From Silene noctiflora (lineage: Eukaryota > Streptophyta > Magnoliopsida > Caryophyllales > Caryophyllaceae), in NCBI GenBank assembly GCA_009801015.1, contig VHZZ01001247.1, positions 132,228-154,162 on the forward strand: 21,935 bases of DNA. The letters run 5' to 3'. The translations under genes and the position numbers were made by a program. Shown piece by piece: positions 9,367-19,322 of this stretch; position 1 is the first letter of the stretch; every line of letters begins with the position of its first letter. The notes under the pieces are model-generated. The model saw only the letters and a program-made list of their open reading frames with translations, did no database searches and was not told the DNA's origin.

Positions 9367-12300
9367 ATGGTTATGGAAAATGGGTTTGCGTCATCCAGAA
9401 CCGACTCATTTCCTGCCGGTCTAAGAGTTCTAGTTGTTGATGATGATCCTACTTGGTTGAAAATCCTTGAAAAAATGCTCAAGAAATGCTCTTATGAAGG
9501 TTTTTCATCATTTCTATTTTTTTTTTGCATCTTTAATTTGCTTTAATTATTACTCGTACCATTTTGATAATATATAACTATTTCAAATCAATGATATTCA
9601 CTTACAAAATGAAACTTACCATCTTATACATACAAAGACTTGTGCTCTTTCATAGTATATGAGTATATGTTATGCTATCTTCACGATTAATCTTAACGTT
9701 TCAACCAAAAGTCTAAGCTGATATTAAAGCTTGTTGGAATTCTTTCCATTCGAATCACCATAATTCAAACCTTTTCATTTAATATTGAGTAAAAAGGTTG
9801 GGTGATGATAATATTGAATTTATTTGTACAAGATTCCTTAAGCTTTCTTTTTCCTATGTCTGTGATCAAATACAGCCTAGTTTTTGCAAGATTGTGTTGG
9901 CAACAACAGATTCTCAAATGATGGGTTTGTTTTTATATATGGCATCGCGCCATTTAAAGGATTTTGCTTGGAAATTGATTTATAATATGATTTTCAATTT
10001 AATTACAATGATAGAGGTGATCAGTATTGTTTATGTGATATAAATCAAGCATCAACTTATCAGGTGCTTGATGATGAAAATCACACTTGGGTAGTGTTGT
10101 GTTGAGGCACAAAAGATGAAAATGATGTGTTTTTTTGTATCAAGGGACCCACAATGTCATTTTTTGTTGTTGACGGGTTTCAAAATGACATCCTTTCATG
10201 CTTAACTAGAACTAATTCAAGCGAACTGACATTTGTTATTTTAATCGGAAAATATAATTGTCAAGTTAACGGTCATGAATCATGATGTTAATGTAACAAT
10301 TCTTTTAAATTGAAGCTTAACAGAGGAATTTCAGGCCTTAAAACACTGAAATTACTGCTACTTGATTTGAGTAAATGACTAATCATGTCACTTGTATATT
10401 GTTGAGCATCAAGTTAGGATTCGAACCTGTTTTCTTCCCTACAGAATAAGTTGAAGCAGTATTTAAAATTCTATTTTAGAATTGGATTCTCTATCAATCT
10501 GTATAATTTGGTTAAAAGTATCTCGGCTTATACAGAAGTTGCACAAAGATATTGTTAGGTTGTTCTGACATCATAAACAAGTACACTTTTCCCAACTAAA
10601 ATGTCGAAATGGATCCATATTTTGTATCTTAACAGTAAACATTTAGTGAAGGTATCAACATTTCTAAGCAACAACTACGATTAAACCGGTAGTTAATACT
10701 ATGATTTAACCGACTGCAATGTAGGAGATGAAGAAGCTGAGGCCGCTAACACGCTTAACATATTCACGGAATTTGGCAAACAATATCTCCATGCTGTAAA
10801 CTATAATCTGACACTGTTTTCCCCTAAATGTTTGTTCAGTGACGACATGTGGACTAGCTCGAGAGGCTTTGAGGTTGCTTCGTGATAGAAAGGATGGCTT
10901 TGACATCGTCATTAGCGATGTTAACATGCCTGACATGGACGGTTTCAAACTTCTTGAGCATGTGGGACTCGAGATGGATCTTCCCGTTATAAGTGAGTTT
11001 TTCACTTTATGTATATCAATTTTCAATTCATTGACCTTGATATCTTTTTAGCCTAACTAGTTTAGTATCATTTATGGTGAAGTGATGTCCGTGGATGGTG
11101 AAACAAGAAGGGTTATGAAAGGCGTTCAACACGGAGCGTGTGATTATCTTCTCAAACCAATAAGAATGAAAGAGCTCAAGAACATATGGCAACACGTCGT
11201 GAGAAAGAGATTGAACGAGGTGAGAGACATTGACTTCTTTGATGATCGAGACCATCATAACGATGGCCATTATGGCGGCGATCAAACCCTAATTAAGAAA
11301 AGAAAAGATGTCGAGAGCGAGAAAGAGTCAAGTGATCCCTCATCCTCAAAGAAAGCTAGAGTGGTTTGGACTATAGAGCTTCACCAGAAATTTGTCAAAG
11401 CTGTTAATCAGATTGGGATTGATAGTGATAGTGAGTATCTAATTAATTTTGTGTTCCTCAAGCTATCAACTACTTGTTATGTTACTCAAACTTCTCATAA
11501 AACCCACCTAATGAACTCGTGTGGTGCTTGACACTTAAAGACGCTCATCCATGTCCAAAACTTTTAATCGCGTCTGAGTAACAATAATAACAACTAGATC
11601 GAGATACGCGTATATAGTCTTGTACCCTTGAGGTGCTGGCTGCATAATGATAGTATAACAGTGGAATTGCCTATATTGCAGAAGTTGGTCCAAAGAAGAT
11701 ACTCGACTTAATGAATGTGCCATGGCTGACAAGAGAGAATGTTGCTAGTCATTTGCAGGTAATACCATCCTCTAGATCAATATTTGTCTGGTTTTCCTCA
11801 AGTTTTTGAAACAACATTACTATACTAGAAGATTGACTTCGAGAAATTTCTCAATTGTGCAGAAGTACCGCCTTTACCTCAGTAGGATAGGGAAGGGAGA
11901 CAATAACATGGAAAGCTCTTTTGAAGGAACAAAGAATCCTGAATTTTCTCCCAAGTGTTCCGTCGGTGTAAGTAATAGCATCCAGAACTCCAGCTTTACT
12001 CAACACAATGACGTCACTAGCAGGTCTCAATCAAACTCAGAGCGTAAATTGAAGAGCAAGACCGAACCCAGAAAGCCTTTAAACAACGAGAATTCTGACC
12101 CTCAGAAAGCCGATTCACAAGCAGGTTTTGACCACTCTTTCCAGTTCGATTCTCATGTGTCTGGTCCGAACCCATGGAGGGGAGAAGTACTAGACCTGCA
12201 ATTTAAACCTGAACTCAAGCCACTACCAAAGTTAAATGATTGCTTCAATAATCACCAAACGGTGCCCATTTTACAGCACCAAATCCAATCTCATCTTCTG

Positions 12301-12810
12301 GAGCCTGCTGCCCACATTAGTCACGGACTATCCGTCAATGAAAATGATGGTTTTAGCCTCATTGATGTCAAACCTCTTATTTCTAAGCAGACGGGTAACA
12401 ATATCAGGCAGATCGAGTCAATCTCTTTGTCCAACCCTGACAGATTTGGATGTGTTTTTGATATCGGACAAGAGATGAAGAACCAGAACCTGAACTCCAG
12501 CCGCCAGGCTGGCATAGTTGGTCATAGCAGTGTAAATGGTTTGGAGACTGAGTCAATAAACCAGGCTTTAGAAACGGAATCTACATTCGGACACCTAGAT
12601 GAAGACCTAATGTTTCGATGCCTTCAAGGTGGCATCGGTTCTTCCAAAGGTTTCGGGCTTGATGATGTAGGATTCTCAGACTCTAATTTTTCAGAACATG
12701 TTGATGAAGTACCTTTCCCACCTTATATGCCAAAGTTCGGACTTGAGTATGAGTATCCCTTTGATTGGGTAGAATATCCTGTTGTTGATCAAGGTCTATT
12801 ATTCTCTTGA
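9367..12810 (+). CDS. ARR11: Type-B two-component response regulator, ARR11-like (five exons)
   Basis: The coding join is 9367-9499, 10840-10992, 11083-11424 (or 11430), 11682-11758 and 11863-12810. It gives 550 aa (552 with the later donor), and all introns are GT..AG in consistent phase. Residues about 19-125 are a receiver domain: the acidic pair in LVVDDDPTW (D25/D26), the phospho-acceptor D71 in [12 protein letters not shown]98 in MMS and K120 in LLKPIR. Residues about 186-243 (KKARVVW to [11 protein letters not shown]) are the GARP/Myb-like DNA-binding domain, preceded by a basic KKRK. The C-terminal third is a Ser/Asn/Gln-rich activation-type region ending VDQGLLFS. The receiver and C-terminal end match Arabidopsis ARR11 better than ARR1/10/12. 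In this family, histidine phosphotransfer proteins phosphorylate the receiver and the nuclear protein then activates cytokinin-responsive genes. 9367 is the first in-frame ATG; 9373 (MENGF) has better start context. Intron 1 is long (1340 bases). Confidence 0.93.
9500..10839 (+). other. Intron 1 of the ARR11-like gene
   Basis: A 1340-base intron begins GTTTTT after GAAG and ends TTGTTCAG. It splits codon 45 (Val) in the receiver domain. It holds no convincing exon; an open frame at about 9798-10043 has non-coding composition. A minus-strand GGTTCGAATCC at 10417-10427 matches a tRNA/SINE B-box, but no A-box is clear, so a SINE relic is only a possibility. Confidence 0.75.
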
Positions 12811-13684
12811 TTGGCTACATGACTTTTGCAGCGGAATTTTCGAAGAATGCTATATTTAGCTCTAGAATGTACTGAATTAAACTAAGTGATCCTAAATACA
12901 AGACTCTAACCAAATTTGGAGGGCTCTTGTCTTGAGCCATGTACCATATTGGATGGCAACTACTTGGTATAATATATTATCTTAGTTTTTCTAGTCTCTA
13001 TCTACATGATTTTTTATATCAGGGAAGTGACAGGTGATCTACCAGAAGCTGGAGGCTATATTGATCAGATATGACTGAAACTCCTGCAAGTATCCAATGT
13101 GTACCCTTCTGTGTGGAAACTCAGCTAATTTTCTTTTGGTCTCAAAAAACTTGAGTGTAAAAACTGGCAATTGTTTTTGTCCATTTCCTAGTGTCCGGTA
13201 TCTGACATGGGTACTTGAGGAGAAAAATGAAGAGTCCAAGCAACATAGGCTGGAGGTAGGAAGTTTTCCCATCCACGACACCTGAATGGGATGAATCCTT
13301 GCCTACCCGATTTTCCATTCCTCTCTGTAATCCCTCAAATAGAAGACTTGCAAGTAATTTTTTATTTTCCTCAATTCTTTTCTAAAAAGGGGACCTATAC
13401 ATAAACTCGGTGCCCTTATCAGTCTTCAAGAAGAGGGACAGAATGACAATTCTAGTTATCCAACCTCCAAGTCCACAAAGAATAGAGACAGATGATAATA
13501 ATTATGTAACTTTCTTATATGTATATGCATCACGGTCATTTCTCAGAAAATGAGTACATACACAAATGAGTACATCCGCTAAAGAATAGAGTGACAATAC
13601 ATGAAACAGAAAACGTGGCAAACAAACCTGGCTTTGAATCTATTTGATACCCAGCGGACTTTCTCGAGATGTAATACTCAACCC
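12811..13684. other. Convergent intergenic region (3' ends of both genes)
   Basis: This separates the stop of the ARR11-like gene (+) from that of the WVD2-like gene (-). The 3'UTRs of both should lie here. On the minus strand, AATAAA (reverse complement at 13361-13366) is a possible poly(A) signal about 320 bases past the WVD2-like stop. No AATAAA is evident soon after 12810. A pyrimidine-rich ..ATATCAG at about 13012-13021 looks like a splice acceptor and could mean a spliced 3'UTR for the ARR gene, but this is weak. Confidence 0.5.
13190..13252. repeat. Dispersed repeat phrase near gene 3' ends
   Basis: The stretch from GTGTCCGGTATCTGACATGG through GGGTACTTGAGGAGAAAAAT to GAAGAGTCCAAGCAACATAGG resembles a GTGTCCGACACGGGTACTTGAGG..ATGAAGAGTCCGAG-type sequence that I remember seeing near many eudicot genes. 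I cannot name the family. It may be a transposable-element remnant. It has no coding capacity. Confidence 0.3.
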
Positions 13685-16600
13685 TTAAAGAATGTTAGGC
13701 GAAGTATTTTCTTGTCTTTTTTTCTTCATTGTCAAAGTGCTTGGAAGTGCATTACTGTTAACCGAAAATGTTTTGGAACCAGCAGCCCTCTGAGGAGGAT
13801 GGAAGTTTTTATTTCGTGCCAAGTCAGAAGCAGGTTTAGCTTCATACTTTCGTGGCTGTTGAGATGGAGGAATCTGCAGATAACATTCGAATTGAGAACT
13901 CGTAATAGTTCACAGGAATCAGCTGGTTACTGGCATGAAATTGGACAAGGTGATCCTATCAGAAGGGTGGAAATCCTATGAAGCATTAAGACGCTTGTGT
14001 GTGCCTACATCACTATAGGCCTCGATAATACAACATATTTGCGCCAGAGCCTTAAAGGCACCCAAAAATGGTGGAGTAAGGGGTTTGATATACGCAGTCT
14101 CACCTTGTCTTAACAACACAGATAAACGGTTTCCATATGAGACATCACGTAAACTCTGTCAAGAAGTGCATCGAATGATTACGACTACAAAAAAAAAGGT
14201 AGAAAAAGCCTAGCCACTTATGTTTGGTTTCCATACATGCAATCTTTTTTTTTCGAGTCAAAAGCATAACCGCTAGTGAGACATTTTGCTTTATTTCATC
14301 ATAATCTAGAACTAAACAATATAGGATTTGGCTCCATTGCCTACATGTCTCAATCATGTAAGTTGATCTGGTGAAGTGGTGGATAAAGGCAATGGGGAAA
14401 TAGCCAGGATTGTTTGTCAACTCACAAATGCTGCTTGAAATGATAATCAGATCATCAATGGCAAATCTTTCTCCTTGTTTTGCCGCAGAAGTATATTTAC
14501 ACATTGTAAACGTGCTTCTTGTAAACAAGATAGCTAAGATAACTGTAGTTAAATCTCAAAAAGCATATGTTTCATCATTTTAAACGACGGGCAAACAGCA
14601 CAAGTCACTTTTTGTATCATGTATTCAGATATATATATACCAGTAGAGAGGGAAAGAAGTCAGTAAAATGCAATACCTTCTTTAAATTATCATTTAATAC
14701 TTCAGTCCTGACGGTTGCCACGATACTGGGTTTCAGGTTCCTAGACTGAGAAGATTTCCTGGAGTCGGGTGTAGGTTTTGCCTGCAAGGGTGTTTGGTAC
14801 AAATGAATCATTTGAACCATATAAATATTAGACAATTTTTAGATGGGTGGAGAGATTAGAAAGATAGCAAGTAGCAACCCATTTATTCTAGGGTGATAGG
14901 GATTTACAGGGTAGTACTAAGTTTTCATTCTATTAAAATTATAAGGTGTAGAAATCAGAAGCACCTTTGTACTATCTGTAAATGGCAAGTTTTCTGCTTC
15001 CTTCTCTAACCTCTTCTGGAAGAACTGATGTGAGGAAAACCATAAGTTTATAAATTTGGAATGTCAGTTAAGTGGATTTGGAACATGATTAAAATGGGAT
15101 CAAACCTCTCTACGTTTTGCTGCTCTTTCTTCGGTTCTAAAGCTAAAGGAAGCAAAAGTGGCAGGAGATTGTGTTGAAGATTTCACATTCCTGTCAAGTG
15201 TCAAATGCATGTGTATGTTCAGTCATATAGCATACAACTATAAAAGAGCTCTTCTGGCAAGACATCTAGTTTCAACAACTATTATCGTCAGTCACTACTA
15301 GAATATCCTGGTTTGTTCTTTTACTGTAAGTCATCCTCAAATCTAGGATCCGGAAGCATACTTGTCTAGTACTCTATTCATAATATGAATAAACATAACA
15401 AGATGGATGAGACGAGTAGTGGAAATAACCACATCTAAAAGAAATGTGAAAGAAACTACATCCAACTTGAGTAGATATCTGTATGATTCATAAAGTCAGT
15501 AACCACGTCTTGCAAGTGGCGTTAGTATTCCAGACTAGACATCAGCTGACCCCTATGTGAAAGGTCTATTATTACACTAAGGGAAAACAAAGGAGAAGAG
15601 CTAAATTCGGAACATGAATGTTATGGCAAGAATGCCCAACAGAATGACATGTGAACCATCGTTGCGAAGGTTGGACTTTGGAACACAGATAATCTGTCAT
15701 GCAATCATACCATGACAAACAACAGTCACAATCATTGAGAAATATCATCAACTACTTTTAGACAAGACAAAGAGAGGCTCTTACCCTGTAGAGGGACACT
15801 TCAACTGCTGGTCCAACCTTCTACTCCTATCAAATGCTTTCTCAAGAGCTACTCTACTCCTGTGGACGAAAAGGAAAGCTCAAACACCAGAGCATACATC
15901 TGTGCATACAGGTAAAGGAGAATCATTCATTGAACAGAGATATTACCTCCTAGCTTCTGACTGAGGGGTTGCAGATGGGTGTCGTGACACACTGTTGACA
16001 GAAGCCTGCAGTATGAAAAGAGGTAGAAATTATGCATCTGAAAGGACCTGATCCATCTACACAAGTTATAGAAGAGTCAAGTGAAGCCTTAAAAGAGGAC
16101 AGGTGAAGAATCTCCACAAAATTACCATGGTGCCTCAAAAGCTCGCAACTATGTTGGGGTAAGGTGTTTGATGTACACAGCCTTACCCCTATACTGAAAA
16201 CACAAAGAGCCTCTTTAAAAAAAAAAACATCTTTACATGTGATATACCTCTCTAACATTACCCTAGTATCTCAAAAGGTTATGCCTATGGTGGGCATAAG
16301 GGGGTCGGATGCATAACCTTACCCCATTATTGAAAGCACAAAGAGGTTGATTCCGAAATATAAACTCTCTACAGGTGGCGCATCTCTATAGTTCAGCTGC
16401 TTGCCGAGCTGTCTAAGATGACTTAATGTAGTTAGTTGTGTGGTTTTTAAAGCAGAAATGGGAATCAGCCAATCAAATATATCAACATCCACTAGCTAGA
16501 TTATATTCAGCTAACCATAGCGCAATCAAGAGAAATGAAAAGTACATACCCTACTTGGAGTTGAGGTGGAAGAAGCAAAGCTATCTCTTATAATCTTGCC

Positions 16601-18312
16601 CAAAGGAGTGAAGATTTTCCCTATTCCAGCTTTGCTAGAAGCTGGAGAAGGTTTCTTCATCTTATTTACGTCGGAACTGACATTGGTTAACATGTGAAGT
16701 GTGCTAGAAGTCGATTTCTTTTTCTCAGTTGACTCTTTCACAAACATTCTATTCATCGGCGTAACATGGCCTTCCTTTCTAGGGCGTCGTACAGGAGTTG
16801 CAACTCTAGCAAGAGATGATGATAGCTGGGACACTTTTCTATTAGGAGTACCATTGCCTTCCTTTTTACAACGAATAGGAGTCGCAAGTCTAGATAAAGA
16901 TGATGATAGCTTGGAAAAATTGCTCTTTTTCAACCTTTTAGCAGAGTAATCGGCCAACTTTTGCTCACCCATCGTATCCATCTTTCCCTTCTCTGGCTTT
17001 TCCTGCTCAACATCATTCTGCCGTTTCAATACCAGTAAGATTTTAATTCACAGAAATTGAAAAAGCAGAAATGAATTAGCTGATAAATGATCTTAAACAG
17101 TTATACCTTAATAGTAGCATTCCTCTCTGGTGTGGCAGAAACAATATCATTTTCCCTGGCATCTTGAACATTGTTCTCGGAAGAACTCTCAGTGACACTT
17201 GCATCTGCAACCACTACTGATTCCACATAACTAGCTGCCTCAGTTTTCTCATCCTTTAGTGGAACAGAAGAATCGTACAAACCGACAGTCCCACACAAAA
17301 GGTCCACACCAGGATGATCTGTTGTAGCAGACTCTTGAATGCTTGTATGACTATCAATAGCAGGTACTGGGTCTGGGTTGAAGGCTACTGAACTCGAAAG
17401 AACCTTGGTATTATGGTCATTCTTAACATCAACTCTACTAGAAGCATCAGTTGGTTGTTGTTGTACACATTTGTTGGCAGCAAACCTTCCATAATGGGCC
17501 TCAAAGTAAGCTTTCATCTTGGCTACAGAGCCAGGTTTAGAATATTTTTCTGCTTCCTCTATATATCGGTTCTGAGTAAATGTTGACCATTTCTCCCAGG
17601 CCAAGGTTTCCGACATATATCTCCCGAACGATATTGACTCACCAAGCTCAGGAGTTGGATCTCCCTATTAGATTAAATATAATGGTATGTTATTAAGTTG
17701 CATACTTGAGCACTCCAGCAACTACAAATCTGATACTTTCCTCACTTGTTTTTTAGCAAAAACAGGTAGAATACTAAAATCTACAGCAATTGTATACTTA
17801 CTCAAGACACATTCATACCATAGAGCACATTTAGAGTACAACAACACAACTAATTTGGTGTGGCATACATGAATCATCATTTGAAACCGTCAAGAGCTGA
17901 GCATAGGGTAAAGTAGTCGGTAATAAATAGAGAGCTGAACTTGTATATTGTATAATAGTATCACATTCACTACATAGAGATGAGCAGCTACAAGGCTATT
18001 ATTTGGAGGGGTTGAGAATTGCCCATCAGAATAGTTGTGGGCGGGTATTTGTAGTTGCGCCTTTGTAAAAACTGTAGAATTTAGAAAGGCGCAACTACAT
18101 TACAATTCATATAGCAGATTCAAGACAACATTAACGGAGACTAGTTATATCATAAATAGGCGTACTACAACAAGTTGTGAGTGAATGAGTTGAAGAAAGT
18201 GAGGAAATGAGGTTGGAAAATGGAAGAAAAAGTAAGCAGAAACCTGGGTGATATCAAAGGAAGCTTGAGGAGGGTTAGAGAAGGAGCGTCTAAGACAAGC
18301 TGTTTCCGCCAT
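13685..18312 (-). CDS. WDL7: WVD2-like 7-type (TPX2-family) microtubule-associated protein, nine exons
   Basis: The coding join on the minus strand, 5' to 3', is 18312-18244, 17664-17107, 17017-16550, 16005-15947, 15859-15785, 15190-15106, 15024-14965, 14781-14677 and 13873-13685. It is 1668 bases and 555 aa, and every junction is GT..AG in matching phase. The N-terminus starts MAETACLRRSFS. Residues about 24-72 carry the family block LGESISFGRYMSE, WEKWSTFTQNRY and SKPGSVAKMKAYFEAHYGR. Residues about 244-299 hold two LSSSL..ATP(I/V)R basic repeats. The TPX2-type segment FSFRTEERAAKRREFFQK begins near residue 425 and is followed by a basic Lys/Ser-rich tail ending SPNIL. WVD2/WDL proteins bind and bundle cortical microtubules and influence cell elongation and helical growth. 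The TPX2 segment looks short: the usual second half (LRK..FKA.P.P.FY) is absent or replaced. The family call is firm; the exact member number is less so. Confidence 0.88.
13874..14676 (-). other. Intron 8 of the WVD2-like gene, with SINE-like insertion
   Basis: An 803-base intron with donor AAG|GTATTG and acceptor ATCTGCAG. It contains one of three related SINE-like fragments (14041-14140). An open frame on the minus strand (14528-14145) lies wholly inside the intron, lacks family similarity, and was not taken as an exon. Confidence 0.7.
14041..14140 (+). repeat. SINE-like fragment, copy 1
   Basis: It contains AAAAATGGTGGAGTAAGGGG, then TTTGATATACGCAGTCTCAC, and a distal GGTTTCCATATGAGAC. 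This follows the same order as the two copies at 16132-16230 and 16268-16362 (T-GGTG-GGTAAGG-GTTTGATGTACGCAGCCTTACC). Such ..GTACGCAGCCTTACCC.. sequences are dispersed in many eudicot genomes and behave like short retroposons. It lies in an intron, antisense to the host gene. Confidence 0.5.
15191..15784 (-). other. Intron 5 of the WVD2-like gene
   Basis: A 594-base AT-rich intron, donor GG|GTAAGA, acceptor TTGACAG. No repeat, RNA or exon is recognised within it. Confidence 0.7.
16132..16230 (+). repeat. SINE-like fragment, copy 2 (with poly(A))
   Basis: CCTCAAAAGCTCGC leads into GTTGGGGTAAGG and TTTGATGTACACAGCCTTAC, then GAAAACACAAAGAGCCTC and a run of A at 16217-16227. The terminal A-run suggests a retroposon oriented on the + strand, antisense to the host gene. 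It is paired with copy 3, 130 bases further on in the same intron (16006-16549). Confidence 0.55.
16268..16362 (+). repeat. SINE-like fragment, copy 3
   Basis: Beginning ATCTCAAAAGGTTATGCC, this copy continues GGTGGGCATAAGGGGGTCGG, then CCTTACCCCATTATTGAAAG and CACAAAGAGGTTGATTCCGA. It matches copy 2 over its whole length. The sequence just before it (ATTACCCTAGTATCTCAAAAG) also matches the start of copy 2 (ATTACCATGGTGCCTCAAAAG), so the two may be a tandem duplication of an approximately 130-base unit. Confidence 0.55.
17665..18243 (-). other. Intron 1 of the WVD2-like gene
   Basis: A 579-base intron between the short first exon (23 codons) and exon 2; donor CAG|GTTTCT, acceptor TCTAATAG. 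A first exon of this size, followed by an exon that opens GDPTPELGESIS, fits my memory of the family. It contains the stem-loop at 18050-18099. Confidence 0.75.
18050..18099. repeat. 15-bp perfect stem-loop in intron 1
   Basis: TGTAGTTGCGCCTTT (18050-18064) is exactly complementary to AAAGGCGCAACTACA (18085-18099) across a 20-base loop. It is more GC-rich than the surrounding intron. It may be a fold-back relic or an intronic hairpin. Function is unknown. Confidence 0.7.
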
Positions 18313-18630
18313 TTTTGTTACTTTCGGACGGAGTAATCAGAGAGAAGAAACAACACCTAAATAACGGTTACTTCTGGTCACTTTTTCCGTGGTTAAGCTA
18401 AATTGAGTTCAATTAAATTTTGATGAATTAAGACAAGTGGCAAGTGGCAACAATTTAGCATTCATTTTGAATTTGAATTTGGCTCAACGATTATCTGGGT
18501 GGGGGTACGGAAGGGTCGTATGGAAAGTGGAAACCCACGCAAGCACTAGCCCATATAATATCACGTTGTTCAAGAAGACATATTCCGTACCTTGGTATGA
18601 GTTAACTATTACATATAAGATAAAAACATA
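18313..18630 (-). promoter_or_regulatory. 5'UTR and promoter region of the WVD2-like gene
   Basis: Read on the minus strand, the 60 bases before the ATG at 18312 include a pyrimidine patch (TTGTTTCTTCTCTCTG) of the kind found near plant transcription starts. No clear TATA box is seen at the expected distance (only GTTATTTAGG). The usable promoter is limited because a DNA transposon starts about 320 bases upstream of the ATG. Confidence 0.35.
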
Positions 18631-18637
18631 ATTTACA

Positions 18638-19322
18638 GGCGTAGTTGCTCATTTATGGACATCGTTTATTCTTTAATCAACTTTTTTCCATTAGTTTTCC
18701 ATTGCATACCCTTTTAGAAAACAAGAAAGATAATCATCTTTTTTCTTTTTTTTTCTATTCATTTAACAAATTAATCAAAATCATACCAAATTCATCAATT
18801 ATTCACTTATTTCATACATAAAACAAGTAATGATTGTAATTTCCTCAACAATACATCAAATAATTGTACCAAAATGAACTAATTATTACCCCTAATTTTT
18901 CAATTAGGGTTTCACTCGAGATGTGGTGGTAGGAATGGCAATGGTGGGTGCGGCAGGTGGGGGAGTAAGGGAGGGGGTCGGAGTTCTGACGCAGCAGATC
19001 TGACGTGTGGCGGCCATCTAGGGTGGTAGGCGAGGGGGAGGCTGGTGGTGCAAGGGAAGGACTTGCAAAGGAATGTCGGGTGGTGTAGTGGGCGGGTCTG
19101 GCTGAAAAGTGCCCGGAGGTGAAGACTCTGATCTAGGCGGTAGGGGTTGGTTGTTGTACGATGATGGTAGTGGTGGTTGTATTGGTGGTAGTTAGACGGA
19201 GTAATTTGAGAGGATTTGATGAAATGAAAGAAAATGGTAAATTTGGGAGTTGAAATAAAAGGGGTAAAATGGTCATTTCCGTCCATGAAAGTGTAAAACC
19301 CGTCCATGAATGAGCATCATCC
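18638..19322. mobile_element. Non-autonomous DNA transposon, 685 bp, with 7-bp target duplication
   Basis: The ends are inverted and similar: GGCGTAGTTGCTCATTTATG (18638-18657) on the left, and GGATGATGCTCATTCATGG as the reverse complement of the right end (19304-19322). Both sides are flanked by the direct repeat ATTTACA (18631-18637 and 19323-19329). Near the right end, GTCCATGAA is repeated as a sub-terminal motif (19281-19289 and 19302-19310). The interior from about 18905 to 19200 is unusually G-rich on the + strand. No transposase is present. The superfamily is uncertain; a 7-bp duplication may be a decayed 8-bp hAT-type or 9-bp Mutator-type one. Confidence 0.65.

Noticed and set aside
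9798-10043. 81-residue open frame in ARR intron 1
   Set aside because: It interrupts a receiver domain that is complete without it, has AT-driven composition and lacks family similarity.
10417-10427. Minus-strand GGTTCGAATCC, an exact B-box match
   Set aside because: No A-box, acceptor stem or cloverleaf could be drawn around it, so it is not a tRNA gene. At most it is a SINE relic in intron 1.
14145-14528. 127-residue minus-strand open frame
   Set aside because: It lies wholly within intron 8 of the WVD2-like gene, while the flanking exons join in phase without it.
15950-16258. 102-residue minus-strand open frame over exon 4
   Set aside because: It reads exon 4 in a different frame from the assembled protein and runs through the SINE-like copy. 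It is a shadow frame.
18912-19307. 131-residue minus-strand open frame, Pro/His/Thr-rich
   Set aside because: It lies entirely inside the DNA transposon, starts in its terminal region, and has low-complexity composition with no recognisable domain. It was mentioned as possible cargo but not called as a gene.
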